Source of the DNA: Chrysophaeum taylorii
Lineage: Eukaryota > Sar > Pelagophyceae > Pelagomonadales > Pelagomonadaceae
DNA: 64,000 nucleotides
Reading direction: 5' to 3'
NCBI GenBank assembly: GCA_029834535.1
Contig: JAQMWT010000135.1
Span: 1-64,000, forward strand
A model generated the notes under the pieces. The model was not told the DNA's origin and did no database searches. It was given only the letters and a program-made list of their open reading frames with translations. This document shows positions 1 to 10,850 of the stretch, piece after piece. Numbering within the stretch: position 1 is the stretch's first letter; each line of letters starts with the position of its first letter. A program made the position numbers and the translations under genes.

Positions 1-2723
1 CGCCACCCCGCTGGAGTAGCGGCGCCTGCGATCTCGACAGGCTCAACTTCCGCCTGGCGCCAGAACCCTTGGTCGCCGACGCCCGCCGACTGGGTCTCGT
101 TCCATCCGACAACCGACACGCGCGCATCGGCAGCCAGGGCAATGCGCTCACCGTCGAGAATCGACACGAGGGACTTGCAGCAACCTCCCAAGCGCAGGGC
201 AGCCAGCGGCATAATACCCCTGTCGCTGCTTATCCAGCATAGAGTGACGGCGCCGTCGACGGCAATCGCGACAGCGTCCGCTCCAGGATCGATCCCGCTG
301 ATATCAAGGGGAGGCATCGGCGCGCGGCACATCGCGAAAATTCGCGAGTCGAGGCTGCGTCTCGCGAGTTCCGCCAAATTTCGTGCGTCGTGCAGCAACA
401 ATAACGACGACTCGGCGTCACACCCGGCGACAACGACATACTTGCCGCAAAACGTGACGATCGTCGCGACGGCATCGAGACGCACGTCGATGCGGTTCCG
501 CGCCTCGAGGCGGCCGTCAAGCACACCAGCAGCGAAGTCCCCGTTTGCGCTCACCCAGGCAAATAACGAACTCGGTCCTCCTCGTAGCGGGACTAAGCGA
601 CCGGGCGCGGCGACCTCAAAGCGTCGCCACTCGCCGTCGGCGGCGACGAAGATGGCGGCCTCAACGGTACCGAGGGCGAGTACCTCGTTGTCGCCAGTAG
701 GATGCAAGGCGATTGGTGTGCCGCCGACGCGAAACACGTGGCAATCGTTGCGCGATAGAGCCATGACATGGCCATCCGCCAGACCAACGAGCAAGCTTTC
801 GCGCTCGGCGAATAGCAACGAGCGTATTAGGACTGCGCCGAGCCGCGAGGGTGTGCGAACCTCGTAAACCATCTCGAACGTCGCCATTGCGACACAATAG
901 ACTTGAATAACTTCGCAGTCCCAGCAGGCAACGGCGACGAGCGGACCGCTTTGTGCCGCTAACGCTAGTGCCGCCACCTCGTACTCGAGGCGAATGCGAC
1001 AAGAGACGCGTGGATCCGGGTCGATCACAACCAGCGCGACAGTCCACGTGCCGGCAACCAAAGCGTACTTGCCATCAAGCGCCGCGTGGTAGAGTGCATC
1101 TTGCGCACCGATGATACCGACAGCGCGCGTCGTGCGCATGACGCGCTGGCCTGACCCGTCGAGGATGCGTATGGCATCGCGCGCCACGTGCACCAAGACA
1201 CCATCTGCGATCTCGCCAAATGCAATGCTTCGCAGTGCGCGCACCTCCGTGGCCACATGGGCAACGCGCTGGACTGTCACGCCGCAGGGTGACTCGTACG
1301 TGACCCTGAAGCACGGCTGTTCGCCTATTGCGCTCGAGACGACCACCAACCAGGCGTTAGGCACAGTACGTGCAGCCCGTGGCGTCGCATGCGGGCGAAC
1401 GCCGTGCGCAATCTCATCGCGGGACATAAACGAGAGCGCAAGCGGTCGTGCGAGGCTCAAGTTATGTCTGGAGACGGTTGCCAACATGGGCAATGCCCTG
1501 CAACAACACGAACACTCCGCGTCATCGAGCGCCACATCGACAGGCCGCGCCCTGGCACCCAACATGCGGCGTGCAACTCCCCCCCTCGCGCGTACCAAGG
1601 CCTCGCCAGAGGCGTGCACGATCAAGTAGATATCGGCAGCGAGCCAGAGGATCATCGCTGCTGGCTCGCCGGCTCGCTTTGCGCCCTCCTCGCGCTTCAA
1701 TTGCAGTGACATGCGCTCGTCATCCCCGTAGCTGCTGATGATCGCGAAGGTTATCAGGTCAATCGCTTCAGACGAAGCGTCTGCCACAGCTACCTTCATA
1801 CTGGCGACGTCCGATTGGAGGCAACAGTTGGCCGTGTCCGCAACGATTGGCGCAAGCCGGCCAGTCCCGGGAAATTCCAGCGACGCGAGGACGCGGCCGG
1901 CATGCGTGTAGAGCCTCGCCTCGAAAGGCGCGACTAGCAGCAACGCGGTCGTGTGGTTCGGAGTGCACGCAACCACATGCGCTTGACGCGGCACGTGCTC
2001 GATGCTCCAGCCTCCCTGCCGAATGTTTCCACAAGTAACGACCGACACACACAAGAGCTCCGCATCAGCGTCGGCGCTCGAGACCCACGGGTCTGGAGCG
2101 CCGGCGAGCAGCATCACCGCCAAGGAATTCCCCTGTCTGTCGTGTCCTCTGGGCCCGCGAAGAAACGTGGCGTCGATGACTTCGGCGTTTTTCATGGCGA
2201 CCAGCGAGCTCAGCTCCGTTTCGCGAGCCATCGCGTCGGCACCAAATGCGATCACGGTCGCGCGGCCTTGCCAGAAGCTAATCAAAGTAGCACCGCAGGG
2301 AAGCTCAACGGCAACGCGAACTCCGACGCTTGCGCGTTTCGAACCATCTGTCTCCATTAACGAGCCTTGTCGCAATGGGATCATCGTCTCCTTGCCATTA
2401 GGGTAGGCGAGCAGCTGCCAGCGCGACGAGGCGTCTATCGCGAGAGCGGCGTCGTTACGCTCGTCGACGATTCCTGCGATTACCGCCAGAGCCTCGACCG
2501 TGTCGGATCTCCTCTCGGACGCCCACAGCAGCTCATAGTCTGGGATATTTGGACATCCATTCCCACCTGGGGTCCACAACTCGATCCATGGTCCCTTGGC
2601 GACGACGAGTTGGGGACATCGCAACCAGCGCTCTTCAACGAGGTTTGTGAAAGATCCACCGCACACCGCCGTCACGGCGTGCGATCGACGGAGCTCTGAA
2701 CGCTCGACAACGCGGACAGTCAT
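1..2723 (-). CDS. DDB1/CPSF-A superfamily beta-propeller protein, 3' end outside window
   Basis: An uninterrupted reading frame begins at ATG 2723 and runs off the left edge, giving at least 907 residues without an intron. An in-frame TGA lies 24 nt upstream of the ATG, so the start is well placed. The protein is made of repeated hydrophobic beta-strand blocks. The part encoded at about 1400-250 resembles the later propeller of DDB1/SF3B3/CPSF160: segments such as LLVGLADGHVMAL, FRVGGTPIALHP and LALGTVEAAIFVA line up by eye with the DDB1 region containing ALGDGALFYF and LGTQPTVL. Known members (DDB1, CPSF160, SF3B3, Mms1) are scaffolds of about 1,100-1,400 residues for CUL4 ubiquitin ligases, polyadenylation or splicing; the C-terminal domain is missing here. 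Which branch it belongs to cannot be told by eye and it is divergent. Confidence 0.72.
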   Translation of the reverse strand, partial: MTVRVVERSELRRSHAVTAVCGGSFTNLVEERWLRCPQLVVAKGPWIELWTPGGNGCPNIPDYELLWASERRSDTVEALAVIAGIVDERNDAALAIDASSRWQLLAYPNGKETMIPLRQGSLMETDGSKRASVGVRVAVELPCGATLISFWQGRATVIAFGADAMARETELSSLVAMKNAEVIDATFLRGPRGHDRQGNSLAVMLLAGAPDPWVSSADADAELLCVSVVTCGNIRQGGWSIEHVPRQAHVVACTPNHTTALLLVAPFEARLYTHAGRVLASLEFPGTGRLAPIVADTANCCLQSDVASMKVAVADASSEAIDLITFAIISSYGDDERMSLQLKREEGAKRAGEPAAMILWLAADIYLIVHASGEALVRARGGVARRMLGARARPVDVALDDAECSCCCRALPMLATVSRHNLSLARPLALSFMSRDEIAHGVRPHATPRAARTVPNAWLVVVSSAIGEQPCFRVTYESPCGVTVQRVAHVATEVRALRSIAFGEIADGVLVHVARDAIRILDGSGQRVMRTTRAVGIIGAQDALYHAALDGKYALVAGTWTVALVVIDPDPRVSCRIRLEYEVAALALAAQSGPLVAVACWDCEVIQVYCVAMATFEMVYEVRTPSRLGAVLIRSLLFAERESLLVGLADGHVMALSRNDCHVFRVGGTPIALHPTGDNEVLALGTVEAAIFVAADGEWRRFEVAAPGRLVPLRGGPSSLFAWVSANGDFAAGVLDGRLEARNRIDVRLDAVATIVTFCGKYVVVAGCDAESSLLLLHDARNLAELARRSLDSRIFAMCRAPMPPLDISGIDPGADAVAIAVDGAVTLCWISSDRGIMPLAALRLGGCCKSLVSILDGERIALAADARVSVVGWNETQSAGVGDQGFWRQAEVEPVEIAGAATPAGW

Positions 2724-3175
2724 GACGTAAGTCTGAAACCGGTGTCAACGGCATAAACTGCCGTTGTGGCTCCAAGATCGGAGGCAAAATCAGAGAGAGC
2801 CTTGCCACCTTAGCGCAGATCTCAGTGGGCCGCCGCCCCCCCCCAATCCACCGCCGGAGGCTCGACAGAGGGGCGAAACCGCCACTTCAACTTCAAGTTC
2901 AACAAGTCGCAGCAAGCCCCTGTGATTTCCGGGTTTTGTTCGGCTCTGGGCCACTGAGTCTGGGCCATGGCGCCAAGATCGACTTAAACACCGCAACAAC
3001 CTGCATCACGCGTGGCGCAACATGCAATTACCAATCTAGCAATGAGACAATATCGCCAATCCCTGGGTCCCGGGCAGCATACAAGCATATTCGACCATGA
3101 ACCATAACAACGTAGTGCACGATTTTTTGAGGGTTTAGTGTCAAGTTCGTTGTTCGGCCATCCAGGAGGGCCAAA

Positions 3176-3311
3176 GACGCGTCGATCGGCATCCCGGCCC
3201 AAGCTGGATTCGTCGATAGCACAGATCTAGTCTAGGAGTAAAAACTACTTTTGTCTGTAGAATGTGCTCAGCGTCGCCACTGCCTTGGGCCAGGATGCCG
3301 ATCGACGCGTC
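3176..3311. repeat. 28-bp inverted repeat with 80-nt loop
   Basis: Positions 3176-3203 and 3284-3311 are reverse complements over 28 bases with one mismatch (cccgg against cctgg). This could fold as a long hairpin, or be the ends of a small non-autonomous transposon. No target-site duplication was identified. Confidence 0.7.
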
Positions 3312-3574
3312 CTCGACCTCCCTTTCATATCCAATATCAAATTTAACCCAAAACCCTCCCAATTCCTACACGAGTCGTGTCAGGGTGAGGTGGTGAGCAT
3401 GCAGGGCGTTGGGTGGTAAGGAGTAAAATTAAAGGGTTAGAGAGTATAACTAAGTGGTAAGGGAGAAAATTAAAGGGTTAGGGAGTATATTTCAGAGGTT
3501 AGAGTCTACAGGCCCGTGATTCCGGACTGGCTCCTGTCGGTCCGGCCTGGCTCCCGTGCTTGGGAGAGGTCTGA

Positions 3575-3624
3575 AGTTAGTTAGTTAGTTAGTTAGTTTT
3601 TAGTTAGTTAGTTAGTTAGTTAGA
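3575..3624. repeat. (TTAG)n microsatellite
   Basis: About a dozen TTAG units interrupted once by a run of T. A shorter TTAG run recurs near 27802-27823. Confidence 0.9.
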
Positions 3625-3693
3625 GTTTGCTGTGCCTGTTGATTTTCGTGTGGCGCTGGTAGCGCCTCGCTGAGGACCGACGAGCGCGACAAC

Positions 3694-4640
3694 ATGTCGG
3701 CAGCGCATGTACTGGAAGTGCTGCTGGACACTCCTGCAACTATTGATGACCTCCACGGACGAAACGCGCTTCACACCAACCCGGCTCCACTGGTTTGACA
3801 ACGCAGGTGACAAGCATGACAAGCTTCGTCAAGTCGCGACCAACGTGACAGATCCCGACGTTTACGACGAAGAAGACGACGACGGCGACAACGATGTCGA
3901 CCTCACGATCGATCCGACAATCAAGAAAAGGTCATCCTATCTGAGCGCGGCGGCGTCAAGTGGTTCCAGTCTGCGGCTCTCTAGACACTCAAGGTTGGCA
4001 AGCAGCACCAAGGCTTCTGGGACTCGGATAATTTTCTCCTTCAGGTCGAGGACGTCCTCGATGTCATGGAGATTTGGTGCCTTCGTCACCAGTTCCTAAT
4101 TGAGGTCGACCACTCGTTGTGACACGTATCACTCGCTCAGTGGCCAGCTCGACAAATGCGGCGACATCGTTCCAGTGACCTCAAGTAAGGAGATCCTCGG
4201 CAATTGCCCGGACTTCAAGAACGAACTCAACCTCCTCCAGCAGCTCGTTCTTGACCGTGGCCACATCCTACTCTCGTCGCCGAAATCCACCCAGAGCTTG
4301 CCGGCGATGGCGTTGAGGATGGCTGGGGCCAGTCAAAGCGGTACTACCGCCAACATAACACCAGAACAGAAAGTGAGATGGCGCGCCGACAACGTGAACG
4401 CGTCTTCGACAGCATTGGCCCCTAAAGTCTTCCGCCTCTCCGGCTCGTGCGGTTCTCTCGCGTTGCCTGCGAGTACAAACTACTACTACCGCTGCGAGGA
4501 GGACGTGGGCACCGCCGAGTTCGAACACGCCAAAATCGAGCGACAAAGAGAGACTGCACATCGCAAGCGCAAACACGCCTCCCATCGCGAAATCGACGCG
4601 CCAATTCTATCTGCGTTGACTAGAGGAGGATAACGTCGCT
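3694..4640 (+). mobile_element. Decayed DDE-type DNA transposon (transposase C-terminal half)
   Basis: Coding-like segments lie in several plus-strand frames and together resemble the C-terminal half of a DDE transposase of a kind seen in stramenopile and fungal genomes (from memory). Visible pieces include SERGGVKWFQ (about 3942), GFWDSDNFLLQVEDVLDV (about 4014-4068), LRHQFLIEVDHS with a probable catalytic Asp (about 4080-4115), a segment ending RGHILLSSPK (about 4200-4280) and a basic tail KIERQRETAHRKRKH (about 4533-4577). Frame changes and a stop between these pieces show that it is dead. Terminal repeats were not found, so the ends are approximate. Confidence 0.6.
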
Positions 4641-6119
4641 GACTATCTACTAGCTATATGCATGACTCTGGTGATGACCTCGGCACTCGAAAAGCGCGGC
4701 GAGAGGGCAGGAACAGTCCCCTCGCGTATCGGAGCCGCTCTGCCGTCCGCCTTGAGTCGCTTCCGACCGCTCGCGGCACGTAGGGCGTCGAGATTGGACT
4801 CGTCATACAGTCGCCAACTTCAGGCATAGTGTATATAAGTCGTACGCGCTCGCCCGGAGTCACTTGTACCTTCGCGGACAGCCCAAGAGTACCCCCTCGG
4901 AGGCCCGAGCGAAACTCCGGTCCAAATCGACCGATTTCCCGCTCAAAAATCTCGCAGATTCAAACGGGGTTTATGGTCGAATATGCTTGTAGTGTACCAG
5001 CCCGAGAACTGCCTAAAACTTCATCGCGCGCCATAAGATCCGGACTAATTACGGAGTTCCTGAGCCAAGACGAACTGACCCAGGAGGTAGAGGGTCGGCC
5101 AGGAGGTAGAGGGTCGACGGCCAGGAGGAAGAGGTTCGACTAAGAAATATAGCTGAAAATGTTCTCTGGTGCGCGGCGCCGGCGGCTGCGCTACAAGCCG
5201 GCACGTATCGGGCGCTGGACATTCCGACACGACCTTCGGCTGCCGGCGGCGGAATTTCGCAGGCGCCAGAGCTTTCGCCAAAGTTTTGGCGACTCGTCTG
5301 CGATGCCTCGCACAAGAGGACGTCCAACGCGACGAGAATAGGTGGGGGCTTCGTCAATGACATCATTCGGTGGTCGCCTTGGCAAATTCCCGGAACTCGG
5401 CGACGGCGGTTGAACGTCGATGGTGGCGGAACTGGGTGGTATTCGGCATCACCCCAGTTCCATCAAACATAGTTTCGGTTTCGAGGCGTGGACGGCAGGG
5501 ATTTTACAGGGGAGTTTGCGACAGCGAACACGTAGAGGCATGGGAATATGGATGCCGCAGATGGACACAAAGAGATGAGATGAGGCAAGGAAGGAAATGG
5601 GGGTGATGAGAAGAAAAGACTCAGTGAGATTATCGGAGGGCGGGGGCAGAGGCTTATGACTTTGAGACCTTCGCCAGGTTCATATGAAGCCCAGAACCAA
5701 GTTCCTTCCCTCTGAACTTGGCGCAGTGTGCCATTCGGTTCGGGCCGTGGGGTGGGCGAAGGCGTCCTAGAAGCGCTCTTTGATCAGGCCGGCGATTTAC
5801 CGGATGACGGGCGCTTTGCTCCTTGGATCCTCGGCGTGTCACAGAATTCGAGAGCTCGTCATCAACCGTCGCCATGTCGTTGAACTATGCAACCAAATCC
5901 CGCGCACTTTCAAGACCTTGGTGCCCAAAGCTCGAGGCGTCGCCGCACCGCTTGTAATCGAGATAGTATTCCGCCGCGCGGATGTTCTCCAGCGTCTCCT
6001 TCTGACGTGACTGCCCCCGCAGACGTCCAGCGGACATGCCTTACCAGTCCAATTGGTCGAAGGTCGGCGCGTGCGAGGTCGTATTGACGGCCACGGAACC
6101 GGGGACCACCCTGGATGTC

Positions 6120-6135
6120 TTTAAAGGTCGACTGC
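6120..6135 (-). repeat. Recurrent intergenic motif GCAGTCGACCTTTAAA (minus orientation)
   Basis: The plus strand reads TTTAAAGGTCGACTGC, the exact reverse complement of the 16-mer also found at 21356 and 23096. Confidence 0.75.
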
Positions 6136-6273
6136 CTAGAGGGGTGTGTGTGTGTGGTGCGTGAAGGATGTGTGTGTACACCCTCCAATGTCCATGACAG
6201 TAGTTTTTAAGCAGCGGATATTGTATGGGGCAGCACGCAGATCCTTTTTACCGCTGCACCGCCCCTCTTCACC

Positions 6274-6360
6274 CGACTCCCCCCCCTTCATAGCTGCTAT
6301 GACCTCACTCACCATTCGACCCCCCCCCCTTCATAGCTGCTATGACCTCACTCACCATTC
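6274..6360. repeat. Two-copy tandem repeat, about 43 bp
   Basis: A C-run followed by ttcatagctgctatgacc and tcactcaccattcg occurs twice head to tail, the copies differing mainly in the length of the C-run. Confidence 0.9.
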
Positions 6361-6582
6361 GGTAGCTAGTCGAGTAGTCACCAACTGTACCTTCTGACTA
6401 TCTTCCGAGACTGGACTCCTCTCCACAAGGCTTGGTCCGTGCACAGATACCTAGATCATGATACATCAGGAACTGCCCTTCTTCCGATGTCGACAAACCT
6501 AAGGCTTGTGTGTCGTGCTGACGTGGAGCTCGGGCAAAATTGACTATGATTTCATGATTAAGTTTCTAGGAAGGTGACGAAG

Positions 6583-6672
6583 TGCAGGGGAGGAGTGGAA
6601 GACCTACGATGGTCAAAGGAGGACCTATATGGTCTGCAGAGAAACCAACGACGGCGAAGACGTGTAGGCAAG
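6583..6672 (+). repeat. Dispersed repeat, copy A
   Basis: Shares an ordered series of words (ggaagacctac, tggtcaaa, gaggacctat, cagagaa, gcgaag-cgt) with 32598-32685 in the same orientation. Overall similarity is roughly three quarters by eye. Function and element family unknown. Confidence 0.6.
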
Positions 6673-7228
6673 AATGCAAGCCGAACTTGCTCCTTCGGGT
6701 CGCCGCCCTCAAGCCGGCCCGGTTGCCGCAAGTGGCCTGCCCTTTCGCCAATGGCGTCCACGCACTACGAAGGCCAGTCCTACACCTCCGGTCACACCTT
6801 CAACAGCGACGTATAACTCGTCAAAAACAAAGATCATGAGAAATGAAGGTCGCATCAAAGACTTCAAGTTCGCCAGCATTGCTAATAATCTTTCACAGGC
6901 ACCTCACCCATGACGAACAAGACTGGGTTCACTATCTCTAACACGATGGTTCATCAATTTTTTCTTCGCTTCATCTACATCGGCGACGCTGTTGGGTGGA
7001 AGGAAGGACGACTAGGCGGGAGAGAAAGATAGCAAGAGATGCGGCGGATCGAGGCGAAAGACCGGCTGCAGCTCACGACGACGAACATTCGGTCGCGGGA
7101 CCAACCGCGAGGAGCGGTCCAGGCCCAACCAAGGTGAGGCAGAGGGTGCAGGCGGTGGGGCGTGCCCTCTCGGGGGGGCGTGGGGAGGGGAAACTGCCGA
7201 TCTAGCTCCTCGCTACGCGAAGCTTTGA

Positions 7229-7754
7229 GCTCATCGGCTCACACGGGACGGACGCCTTTGTCGCTCTCGCGGGGCACAGTGATGTGCAAGCCGACCTCCT
7301 TGGCCTTGGGAATGAGGTCTTCGCAGAATGAAGCCCGGATGTCGTTGGCTGTTAGCATCTTGGCCAGTTCCTTGCGATAGGCAGCGCGCTGCCGCGGCGG
7401 CACCGGCGTCCGGCATCAATTGTCGCGTCCAGAGCCGTCCATGCCGACTCGCCGTCGCCGATAACTCGCCTCGTTTGGGAGACTGCTAGATGTCCTCAAT
7501 GTCGTTGTTGCAATGCCAAACCTAGCAGTCGAGGTCGCTTCACCTGCAGGTGCGCGAAGAGCCGCGTCCGCGCCGATCCCGCGCCGCAAGGTAACACCTT
7601 GTCGCGAGATTGCTGCAGTAGAGATGTAGCGCGTATTGGCAGGGGAGGAGTCCTGGTGGGGCGCCCGCCGGTGCTGCTCAGAGGGGTCCACCACTGCAAA
7701 TGCCTCGTTGATCGCTATTAACAGCCTCTTGAAGCGTTGCGAGTCCAAGCCCAT
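7229..7754 (-). pseudogene. Possible coding relic of unknown origin
   Basis: One minus-strand frame reads with typical protein composition from about 7754 to 7229, broken by one in-frame TGA. It contains QRFKRLLIAINEAFAVVD near the start and, near the end, AYRKELAKMLTANDIRASF and KAKEVGLHITVPRESDKG. No family recognised. It could be a decayed mobile-element or host gene fragment, or an exon pair. Confidence 0.25.
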
Positions 7755-8330
7755 CGCACCAAGAGAGTCTCGTCGGATTATATGAGCAACGGCGCTCGTC
7801 GATCCGCGCTACGGCAGCGCAGATATCGGGCCTTCTCACGTTCATTGACCTTCTCCAGCTTCATTTCGTGTCCGCACGTTTCGCCTCACCAGTCTTGGTG
7901 CACAAACAAACAAACAATGGCTCTCTATCGGCAGCCCGTGAGGTGAGGAACGAATGGAGCCAGTAAAAAAAAGGAGCCGCCCGAGAGAGATCCTCCTCCT
8001 TCCTTTCTAGCGTCGGCAAAGTTGGCGGCAAAGATGATTTGCTTTCAGATGCGCTGTATTGAAGTATCTTTCTGTCCAAATCCCGGCTTGCCTCCCTATA
8101 ATAGCCAGTAAAAAGAAGGCTGGTGGTGTGCGTGCTTAAAAAAAAAAAAAAAAACATTGCGATCTTGGTTCAAGGATCTCTTGCCACAAATTTGTGTTGC
8201 GTACTGTATGTGATTCGACCCCAAACGAAACTGGTGGAATTGCGTACATTCTGTCAAGTGTGTGGCTTGGACGTAGTCGAGAATTGAGGTGTCCGTCGTC
8301 GACGTCGCGTTGAGAATTTGCACGAAAAAT

Positions 8331-9676
8331 ATGGCGTTGTCGTCTCGTAAACGGCTCGGGGCGCTGGTGTTGGCGGCACTTCTCGCGGTGAGCTGGGCGG
8401 TCGCGAGCTATTACGTCCACACGGAAGTCCGGGGATTTTCCGATACGAACGAATTAGAGGTCGAGCTGCGCAAACTCGACTTGCAGGTGTGGTTGGCGGG
8501 ATTCATGTTTGCGACGGGGACGGTCAACGAGGAGATGGTCGGATTACTCGTAGAAGATCCTCATCGTATGGCGCGGAAGTTTCGCTCGCGGTTTCGGAGG
8601 GCGAAGCGGTGCACGAGACGTCTGCGCGAGGTGTCGGAGTCGGTCAACGCGTTTTTGGTGGCGTACGAGAAGATTGTCCACGAGCAGGAGCTGTACAAGA
8701 CCGGAGGCCTCGAGGCGGTCCCAGAGCAAGCGCAGGACGGCTCGTCGTTGATGACGTACACCAAAACCGTGACCGTTCTTCAAGACGACCTCAACGACGC
8801 GAGCGACGCCCTCAAGTCGCAAATCTGGGTCTTCTCGTTGGTCTCGGCTCTCTTCGCGTTCGCAATATTTTGCGTGCTGGTGATGGCGTTGGGTCGGGCG
8901 TTTCTGGCGGAGGTCCGGAGCGAGGCCGCCGAGGCCGCGAGCAGCCACAATAAGACGCAACTCCTGCTGACGACCGACAAATTGGAAATCCAAAAAAAAG
9001 TCTTGTCGCAGTTTACGCACGAACTTCGGAACAAATACACGCCGGCCACCCATATTTTGGAACACATCCTCGAGCACGTCGGCCGGCCAGCGGACGAGCT
9101 CAAGGGCGAGCTCCTCGGGGTCGAGGACGACGTTCGCCTCTGCGTCGCGCTCCTGCACGAAGCCGACCAGCTCATCGCGACGCGTCTCGACCTCCACAAG
9201 GTCTACGCGGGCCGCTACCAATCGTCTGCCAACGTCGAGACCGTCGAGCTCAACGCCCTCTTGAGCCAGCGCGTCGACGTCGCCGCCACCCTCGCACACA
9301 AGAACGTCGCATTCTCCGCTGTCGTGCCCGACGACCTCAAGGAGAAAGAGATTTTCGTTCGCCTCGACCTCTACATGTTCCGACACATCAGCAACAAGTG
9401 CGCGACGCCAAGCTCGACCCTCGCTCATATCAGCCGCGTCGCAGTTTGCTGTCGAACGCTCGTAAGCACACGCACGCCGGCTTTGTCTCGTTGATTTTTC
9501 TCGAAGAGCGCGACGGTCAACTGTGCTTTGCCGTGCGCGACTCGGGCCGCGGGATCCCGGAATCGATTGCCTCTCGCCTCTTTATGGAAGAAGTCGGCAC
9601 GGCCGACGTGCGTGGGGTTGGCTTGGGCTTGGGTGAGTTAGTGAGTTCGTTCGTTTTCGTTCGTTCGTTCGTTCGT

Positions 9677-9707
<31 letters not shown>

Positions 9708-10661
9708 GAGCGGCGGTGTTGACGCGCCGCGTCGCAGTATCCTGTTCGAAGTTCGCCGAGGCCGTCAGCGGTGTGTAATCCTCTGATGAAGCAATTGCCC
9801 CATCATCTATCATCGTTAGGGCGGGTGTGGCTCGAAGCGACCTCGGCCTGCACGCTCGACGACTCAAGCGGCGGGTGAGAGGACTTCCCTCCGCTTGGAG
9901 ATTGCGACACCGACGATGACGCGCGCAGGAGCGAATTCCGGTTTTCGTTGCCTGGGAAGATCGTCGAGGGGCGCTCGGTCGACAAGCCGATCCAGGCCCC
10001 TTGCAACGAGGGCAACCTGCCTCGCGACTTGCACGTCTATATCGTCGAGGACTCGCGGATCATCCGCAAGTCCGTCGTCGCCAAGCTCGGTTCGGTCGCC
10101 AAGGGCGTGTTTGGGGGCCGAGCTGCCTGGACGTTTGCCGAATTCGAAACTGTGGAGGCCGTCCTTCCCTTTGCCGACGAGATAGCCGCGCTCCCAAACG
10201 CCCTCGTCACCGTCGACCAAAATCTGGGTGCGCGGTGGTGGTTTCGCGAGCGCCTAAATCATGCTGCTTTCCAAACCGCGCAGACTCGTGCGGAGGCCAG
10301 CTCCGAGGTGAGGACCTCATTGTCCACTTGAAACGCGCTGGATGTCGCGCCATCATCGCCTCGGTACGTATGCCCGAAGTCGGGCTCCGCGTTCCTCGCG
10401 CGGCGACTGACTAGCTCTGCCTGTGCGCAGGCAAGCGGCGACGACCTCACGGCGACGCACCACATGAGCCTGGGCGCCGACGTGTGGTTCGGTACGGCCC
10501 TCGCGCACAGACCCTATACGTCAACGTCAATCAAATTCGTGCCCGTAGGCAAGCCGCTACCCAAGGCCGAGGTTCTCACCGAGCTGCTGCGACGCGCCTT
10601 CGCGAGCAAGGCGGCTGCCCCCACCACGCCGCTCCTCCTAGAATCTCCCATGGACTTCTGA
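8331..10661 (+). CDS. Membrane-bound hybrid sensor histidine kinase
   Basis: Eight exons: 8331-9397, 9445-9632, 9738-9770, 9820-9874, 9929-10227, 10284-10363, 10431-10491, 10549-10661; the sum is divisible by three and gives 631 residues. Transmembrane helices at about 8-28 and 165-188 flank an external sensor region. Then come the H-box FTHELRNKYTP with phospho-acceptor His230, an N-box NNLLSNARKH, a G1 box DSGRGIP and G2 GVGLGL. The receiver domain has the acidic pair E488/D489 (YIVEDSR), phospho-acceptor D544 (VTVDQNL) and the conserved Lys596 (WFGKPLP). It should autophosphorylate on His and pass phosphate to its own Asp; the usual next partners, an HPt protein and a response regulator, are not in the window. 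The exons rejoin exactly at the conserved motifs, which supports the model. Signal unknown. Confidence 0.88.
9646..9704 (+). repeat. (TTCG)n microsatellite inside intron 2 of the histidine kinase gene
   Basis: A run of TTCG units lies within the intron that precedes the 33-nt microexon. It reads through as an open frame but has no place in the kinase fold, so it is intronic. Confidence 0.85.
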
Positions 10662-10850
10662 CCGCATGGTGCCTGCCAGCCAGCCTGCCTGCTACTGGCA
10701 GGGTGGGAGGGAGGGACGGAGGGAGGCAGACACCACCGCACTCGAGAAATGAAAGTAGCCCTCATCTAACGAAACGACGACGGCGAGCAACATGCCGCGC
10801 ATAAACAAAAAACTGCGTGTCGCGTCGAAGCAGGGTGGTGGTGGTCCACG

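Larger units (their letters stand above)
2724..3693. other. Gene-free intergenic DNA
   Basis: No convincing coding frame. It holds a homopolymer C run near 2836, an inverted repeat pair (3176-3203 and 3284-3311), AT-rich near-repeats of the type ttaaagggttagagagtat at about 3420-3500, and a TTAG microsatellite. The first 100-200 bases must contain the promoter of the DDB1-like gene, but I see no clear TATA box. Confidence 0.5.
4641..8330. other. Gene-free repeat-rich intergenic DNA
   Basis: Open frames are short, mutually overlapping and without recognisable domains. The stretch holds a 43-bp tandem duplication, one copy of a dispersed repeat shared with about 32.6 kb, one copy of a recurrent GTCGAC motif, a possible coding relic on the minus strand, and a poly-A run at 8139-8155 about 175 bases upstream of the histidine kinase ATG. 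Confidence 0.5.

Noticed and set aside
3420-3500. Possible interstitial telomere (gggttag words)
   Set aside because: Words are irregularly spaced and mixed with AT-rich sequence, not a tandem TTAGGG array.
4829-5366. Several overlapping short frames with Arg-rich products
   Set aside because: Open on both strands because of a GC-rich repeat (ggaggtagagggtcg units); no conserved motif.
8544-9428. 294-codon minus-strand frame opposite the kinase
   Set aside because: Shadow of the first kinase exon, with acidic/Arg composition and no domain.
9398-9778. Open frame through the TTCG repeat as a separate gene
   Set aside because: It joins kinase exon 2 to intronic repeat sequence; the motif-restoring splice model explains the region better.
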